Position numbers and translations under genes: made by a program. Of a stretch of 64,000 nt of DNA, positions 60,008 to 64,000 are shown piece after piece; the first letter of the stretch is position 1, and every line of letters begins with the position of its first letter. The stretch is from Verrucomicrobiaceae bacterium (lineage in GTDB: Bacteria; Verrucomicrobiota; Verrucomicrobiia; Verrucomicrobiales; Verrucomicrobiaceae): contig JAIXOU010000064.1 of NCBI GenBank assembly GCA_027486585.1, positions 1 through 64,000 of the forward strand, written 5' to 3'. Below the pieces are notes generated by a model. The model did not search any database, was not told the DNA's origin, and saw only the letters and a program-made list of their open reading frames with translations.

Positions 60008-60895
60008 TCATTTTTGACCTGGTATATCGTCACTCGCCTGAATGTCGACGGGGTAGGGGAACGAGAGGCTCTGGATGTCGGCACGCAGCTTTTCCGCTGC
60101 GGCATGGGACAAGGGCGATCGTGACCCGAAATGAAATGTATCTGGGTTTGGAATGAAGGAGCAGTTTGATGTGCTGATACCCGCATTCAGAAGCAGCTTC
60201 ATCCCGTGATACCTGATGTCATCGAATCTTCGCCTTCGCTCCAAGATGGCTCTGAGGCGATCTAGTTCCGAATTCTCATCTTGGTCGCAGTCTTCGGAAG
60301 CAGCTGCTCCTTGTTTGTCTTTTTGAATCCGCTTAGCAGACTTTCTCCGCCTTTTGGGTTGCACAGGCCAGTCTGATGCAGACTGGCGGTCATAGAGCCG
60401 ATGGTGATGAAAAAGCTGATTGATAGCGCCTGCGATGCGGCCTGCAGGATAACAGACATGCTCCTCTGGATCTTCCTTATCTGGCCAGGATTTACGACCC
60501 GCAACCCGCCTTGAATAGGCATAGGCCGCGTGCACACTTTCGTGGGTGATGTAATCCATCTTCAGATTGCCCAGAACGAATCCTGCGACGCAAAAATAAA
60601 CCGGGTCAATTTGCCAAACTGGTGGACGCCGAGGGGTGCCCTTTGGCGGATGAAAAGTGACAATGCTTGTGAGACCAGTCACAACGGCTCGCACCGTATC
60701 ATCCGGGGGCTTGCGATGTCCCAAACCCAGCCGCCAAAAGCGCTGAAGAGCGGCCAAATCATGAAAGACTAGAATCTTGGCTTTAAGCCTGGAATGGTCG
60801 GATACTGTGACATCGCCTGAAAAGACGATGCCTTCTGAGCCTGATAGTGTGGACCAATCATCGGGCAAGGGAGGGGTGGCAAAGCGGATTTGCAT
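60008..60895 (-). CDS. HEXXH metallopeptidase-like protein, copy 2
   Basis: From the ATG at 60895 (MQIRFATPPLP) the protein is about 295 residues and matches copy 1 in length. It contains the same THESVHAAYAYSRR and EEHVCYPAGRIAGAINQLF motifs. Differences cluster in the basic C-terminal region (residues about 190-230), leaving the HEXXH core unchanged. The 79-bp identical block (60898-60976) lies just upstream. The larger track start (60946) would place the block inside the coding sequence. Confidence 0.65.
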   Translation of the reverse strand: MQIRFATPPLPDDWSTLSGSEGIVFSGDVTVSDHSRLKAKILVFHDLAALQRFWRLGLGHRKPPDDTVRAVVTGLTSIVTFHPPKGTPRRPPVWQIDPVYFCVAGFVLGNLKMDYITHESVHAAYAYSRRVAGRKSWPDKEDPEEHVCYPAGRIAGAINQLFHHHRLYDRQSASDWPVQPKRRRKSAKRIQKDKQGAAASEDCDQDENSELDRLRAILERRRRFDDIRYHGMKLLLNAGISTSNCSFIPNPDTFHFGSRSPLSHAAAEKLRADIQSLSFPYPVDIQASDDIPGQK

Positions 60896-60897
60896 CT

Positions 60898-60976
60898 GGA
60901 AGTCTGTGTTAAGGATGGAGAAGGGTGGCGGCAGGAAGGGCCGCATAAGGATAAATATAAACAGGCGCGCCCGTAC
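60898..60976 (-). promoter_or_regulatory. 79-bp leader block, copy 2
   Basis: Identical to 26066-26144. It lies just upstream of the copy-2 metallopeptidase ATG at 60895, followed by more variable DNA. It contains the palindrome GGCGCGCC and AT-rich GTTTATATTTATCC. Confidence 0.6.
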
Positions 60977-61023
60977 ACGCCCGAGAGGCCAAGTTGCTGG
61001 GGAGGTGTCTTCACACCTGTCGA

Positions 61024-61095
61024 CTACGGGACGGAATCGGTTCCTTCAACTTTGGCGGCGGCTTTTGCTGTGTAGATGTCTTTGTTGGAGATCAT
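61024..61095 (-). CDS. Leader peptide MISNKDIYTA, copy 2
   Basis: A 23-codon frame (MISNKDIYTAKAAAKVEGTDSVP) is the counterpart of MLTDKNIYTAIAAPEKK at 26271 in copy 1. Here it ends at a TAG, before the 79-bp block. It may be a translated leader that controls the metallopeptidase gene, or a decayed small gene. Confidence 0.35.
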   Translation of the reverse strand: MISNKDIYTAKAAAKVEGTDSVP

Positions 61096-61840
61096 GGTCT
61101 GATGCTGATATGGTTTTGCTGGGGCTGAGGAATAAGTGTTTTGTGCATCCTGCAAAGATAGACTGCCGAGCAAAGGGTCAGCGCCCTCACCTAGCGTGGG
61201 AGAGCGCTGCCGAGTTCCTAGAATCTATGTTTCTAAGATGCTGGTTTTCAGTGATGTGGGATTTATTCTGGAAGGGCGTATTCACACTTTCGGCTCTTTG
61301 CCTCCATGCTCTGCTTCTCTGCTCTCATTCTCCCTCTTAACGGCGATATAAGAGTAATTGCGCTAGGCCGGTCGGTCATGTCCGATGGAGGCTCGCAGTC
61401 TGAACATGGAATCTTGTATTCGGTGACTAGGACTTACGCCAAGCCTGATATCGGTGGCACGGAGGTTGGTAGTTTTAGCGCCGTTGGGGCGTAGCAGCGT
61501 GGACGGCATACAACTGCCGCAGCTACGCAGTGAGCATGGCCTGGACGGCCTTTTGTGCAGTGGGCATTTTACCAAAGCGGCCTATAGAATAGTGAAGAGT
61601 GACCTCGATATTCCCGGATCAATGTCCATAAAATTGAGCTGCAAGAAATCATTAATTACACTTCCAAATAAACGGCGCAAGGTCTTGACTCTCTGAATCT
61701 TTACAGCATATCGATGCAGAATTAACTTAATGTAGTTTTTAAGAAATCTATTTCCGTGATCTTCTTGCTCACTATGCATTGATGACAATCAAACACCAAC
61801 CGCTACTCGACCTCACCGCCAGATATTTTGACTTGTTGAT
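61096..61840. other. Upstream part of cassette copy 2 and spacer
   Basis: 61096-61330 is similar to 26270-26510 (the duplicated unit continues). From 61331 to 61840 no convincing gene is seen; the short track ORFs lack protein-like character. It separates copy 2 from the SF1 helicase gene. Confidence 0.45.
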
Positions 61841-63856
61841 CTACTCTGGCATTCTAACAACGCACCGTGAGGTGGGGGCGGTATGGGGCGCACAGCCATC
61901 TGGGCACTTGCTTGGATCACCACATTTCTCGATCATGAAGTTGAGGCTAAATTTTTTTGCTGAACTCGGTGAATTCATCTCGACAGATCCGTCCTTAATC
62001 CTCTTGCAATGCAAACGCATGCCAAGGTAACCAAAAATCTTTCCTGCCAAATTATCGGGAAAAGATGGGGCCTTAGCCAACTCACAGAAAAGAGGAAGAG
62101 CCAGCTCGGGAGTGGCAAGTCGGGCCAATTTCGGATTTCTAGCATCACCGGAAGACAACATCACCACCAACTTGGCCTGCGCCCTGCTAAACGCCACATT
62201 GATTAATCGGTAGCCCTCATCGCAGCAGAGGAAGCTGCCACAGCCATCGACGGGGTCGAATATGATGATCTTCTTCTCTGATCCCTGCGCACGATGGACA
62301 GTGCTCACCGGCACGATGCACTGCGCCTCTTTCAGCAGTTTGCGGATCAGACGGCGTTGGGCCCGAAACGGAGTCAGCACCTGAATATCTTCTTTCGTTA
62401 GGCCGGATTGAAGGAACGATGCTACCATGTCCCGCGCATATTCCGCAGATTCATGCCGGACGAATCCATCCCATGCCGCGGTGTAGTAGCCATCAGACTG
62501 GATGGGGATCACGGTAACCCGTTCCTCCTCGCTGCAAACATCACGATCCTCTTTCCACTTGTCATTTGCACACTCCTTCGGGCAAACGACGAGCTTTCCA
62601 TCATAAAAGGTATCACTTACAACCTTACAAATGGGTGCCGCCATTCGGGACTGTTCGTTGAGAAATTTGGTTGCGTCTGGCGGTGCTTGTTTGCGGATTT
62701 CGAAAGGCGACAGACTCATCCAGCGCTTTGCGATCAAGTGATCAGATTGGCAGATCGGCGACAATTGGCGTTCGTCACCTGCGAAAAGGACGCGTTTGGC
62801 AAACGGAAGAAGCGCAAGAGCATGCGCCATTGATACCTGACTCGCCTCATCAATGATGAGATAGTCGAAACGAGGAACCTCACGGAGCACCGAATTATCG
62901 AATGCGGCCCGTGTCGTGGTCATCGCCGCCAAACGGGCGTTTTTGAGAATCACAAGGTTCTGTTGTCGTAGGCGATCTCTCAGATCATCATCTTTTTCTT
63001 TCCAAGCGGCCATTTCGAGAACCCTACCTTGTTCAGGGCGCTTTCGTTGGTGTTCCATCAATTCATGGATCAGAACGTCATCACGCTTCGGTAAAAGATG
63101 CTGCCTGTCCTCGTAGTGCAGCGCGAGGAACTGGGAGCCAATCCGTTTACATGCCTGTCTCTCTGCACTTATCTTGTCTTTTACTAGGCTTGCCAGAGCC
63201 TTGTCAATGGCAACCAGCGCCTGATCTGTCGCGGAATTGGTCGTGGAAACCAGAAGGATTCTGCACTCTGGACTCTGATGTAGCATGCAGGCAACGAGTG
63301 CACCTAGCGTGGTCGTCTTGCCCGTGCCTGGTGGGCCCCAGAGAAAAGCAATCGGCCAGCCTGGAAGGTTTTCCGCCTTCTTTTGCCCCTCACGTAGCCA
63401 CGGGAAGACGCTGAGTGAAGCAGAGGTGCCATCAGGGGTTGTTGCTTTTAACGCGTGCGACAACCAGTCATTGATTCGGTCAGTCCAAACAGGGTCAGAC
63501 CATACCATCTTTAACGCCTCGAGAAATCGTGGTGGATAAAGTAAAATCTTGCCATGCAAGGCCGGGGGAGGGCCGGATAAATCTGCCAAAACCACGCAAT
63601 CGTCCTCAACATCGACCACTAGAACCTTGGCGCTTCCCTTGTCAGGTTCTGGCCACCAAGCTTGAGATCCTTCAAAAGTCTCGTCGAGTGGCGGTGTTTT
63701 GGCGTTCAGCTTCTTCAACCCAACTGTCAACCATCGCCCGTCCTTCTTCACGGAGACCACCTCAAACGCATAGAAGTCTGGTTGCGCATCCAGTTCGAAT
63801 TGAATGGCCTGAATCACTTCCGAAGAAGATATTGGAAGGCTGATTGGCATTTTCAT
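61841..63856 (-). CDS. SF1 (Upf1-like) DNA/RNA helicase
   Basis: From the ATG at 63856 (MKMPISLPISS) the protein is about 671 residues with an Upf1-type SF1 core. It has Walker A FLWGPPGTGKTTTLGALVA (about 168-185), motif Ia (ILLVSTTNSATDQAL) and Walker B DYLIIDEASQVSMAHALAL. Motif III is LFAGDERQLSPI, and motifs V/VI read VSTVHRAQGSEKKIIIF and LINVAFSRAQAKLVVML. The N-terminal 160 residues are a beta-rich extension. The C-terminus ends in a Cys/Pro-rich segment (EKCGDPSKCPDGC). Helicases of this class occur in stress and defence clusters. The substrate is unknown. Confidence 0.92.
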   Translation of the reverse strand: MKMPISLPISSSEVIQAIQFELDAQPDFYAFEVVSVKKDGRWLTVGLKKLNAKTPPLDETFEGSQAWWPEPDKGSAKVLVVDVEDDCVVLADLSGPPPALHGKILLYPPRFLEALKMVWSDPVWTDRINDWLSHALKATTPDGTSASLSVFPWLREGQKKAENLPGWPIAFLWGPPGTGKTTTLGALVACMLHQSPECRILLVSTTNSATDQALVAIDKALASLVKDKISAERQACKRIGSQFLALHYEDRQHLLPKRDDVLIHELMEHQRKRPEQGRVLEMAAWKEKDDDLRDRLRQQNLVILKNARLAAMTTTRAAFDNSVLREVPRFDYLIIDEASQVSMAHALALLPFAKRVLFAGDERQLSPICQSDHLIAKRWMSLSPFEIRKQAPPDATKFLNEQSRMAAPICKVVSDTFYDGKLVVCPKECANDKWKEDRDVCSEEERVTVIPIQSDGYYTAAWDGFVRHESAEYARDMVASFLQSGLTKEDIQVLTPFRAQRRLIRKLLKEAQCIVPVSTVHRAQGSEKKIIIFDPVDGCGSFLCCDEGYRLINVAFSRAQAKLVVMLSSGDARNPKLARLATPELALPLFCELAKAPSFPDNLAGKIFGYLGMRLHCKRIKDGSVEMNSPSSAKKFSLNFMIEKCGDPSKCPDGCAPHTAPTSRCVVRMPE

Positions 63857-64000
63857 GATAATAAAGGACTTAAAGTATTCGCGTCGGCAGAGAATTTTCC
63901 AACTGTAAATTCTGACTGCCATGAAATGGCTTTTAATGGGGGCCGATGGAGTTTGGTCGGACGTGTAGATAGAAAAGCAGACGTCTGTTCATGGCGTGGA

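Noticed and set aside
61363-61575. 70-codon minus frame upstream of the helicase
   Set aside because: Cys/Ser/Arg-rich without motif; likely chance.
18293-64000. Integrase, transposase or CRISPR array in the accessory region
   Set aside because: No tyrosine recombinase, DDE transposase or regular spacer array was seen, although the region looks like an island.

Overview
The window looks like a chromosome segment from a Verrucomicrobiota bacterium (Prosthecobacter/Verrucomicrobium-like). This is inferred from the gene mix: paired PilT ATPases, a sulfatase with a Sec signal, a tandem AhbA/AhbB-like siroheme-type protein, a CobA-HemD fusion, a fused ATP-grasp/alpha-E protein next to a transglutaminase, many Ser/Thr kinases and ECF-like sigma factors. 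No 16S rRNA or ribosomal protein is present to confirm it.

Layout. (1) 1-18.2 kb is core-like: a YqjD/YqjE/YqjK-like small-protein trio, two PilT ATPases, an unpaired ABC-2-type membrane protein, two tail-anchored coiled-coil proteins, the AhbAB-like protein, a transglutaminase/ATP-grasp pair, two anchored coiled-coil proteins, the SRP RNA with its terminator, cobA-hemD, a sulfatase, a small kinase and tRNA-Cys(GCA). (2) 18.3-24.2 kb: a scar of a higBA toxin-antitoxin pair, then an ethanolamine cassette (fused EutBC, EutA, APC permease) without microcompartment genes. (3) 24.5-26.5 kb: copy 1 of a two-gene cassette coding for an HEXXH metallopeptidase-like protein and a VRR-NUC nuclease. (4) 26.7-36.8 kb: a long minus-strand gene cluster with two SH3-like small proteins, a BRCT-like/MoxR-type AAA ATPase, an HEXXH+VWA protein, a TerY-like VWA, a PP2C phosphatase, a kinase with zinc ribbon and HhH, an ADP-ribosylglycohydrolase, an LprI-like lipoprotein and an LRR protein. 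(5) 37.5-45.1 kb: sigma factor, unknown protein and NACHT-WD40 giant, then a degenerate ADP-ribosylglycohydrolase, a VWA protein and a C39-like peptidase. (6) 45.4-59.3 kb: mixed accessory genes, including LysR, phosphoesterase, DUF3293, an intact higBA, an ATP-grasp ligase directly after a UUCG terminator, a second sigma factor with a Sel1 kinase, WalJ, an N-formylglutamate amidohydrolase-like protein and DUF429. (7) 59.3-61.3 kb: copy 2 of the metallopeptidase/VRR-NUC cassette, then an SF1 helicase.

How it fits together. The 24-61 kb part reads as a stress-response or defence island. The strongest candidate system is the 26.7-36.8 kb cluster. It joins the kinase/phosphatase/VWA set described for Ter-associated systems (TerY-P triad) with a MoxR-VWA chaperone pair, and adds a BRCT-like domain, two SH3-like partners and an ADP-ribose hydrolase. 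The 2-kb metallopeptidase/nuclease cassette occurs twice in direct orientation about 35 kb apart, flanking most of the island. It carries a 79-bp leader that is identical between copies although the genes have diverged. No integrase, transposase or CRISPR array was seen. All functional statements rest on reading motifs by eye; no database search was run.
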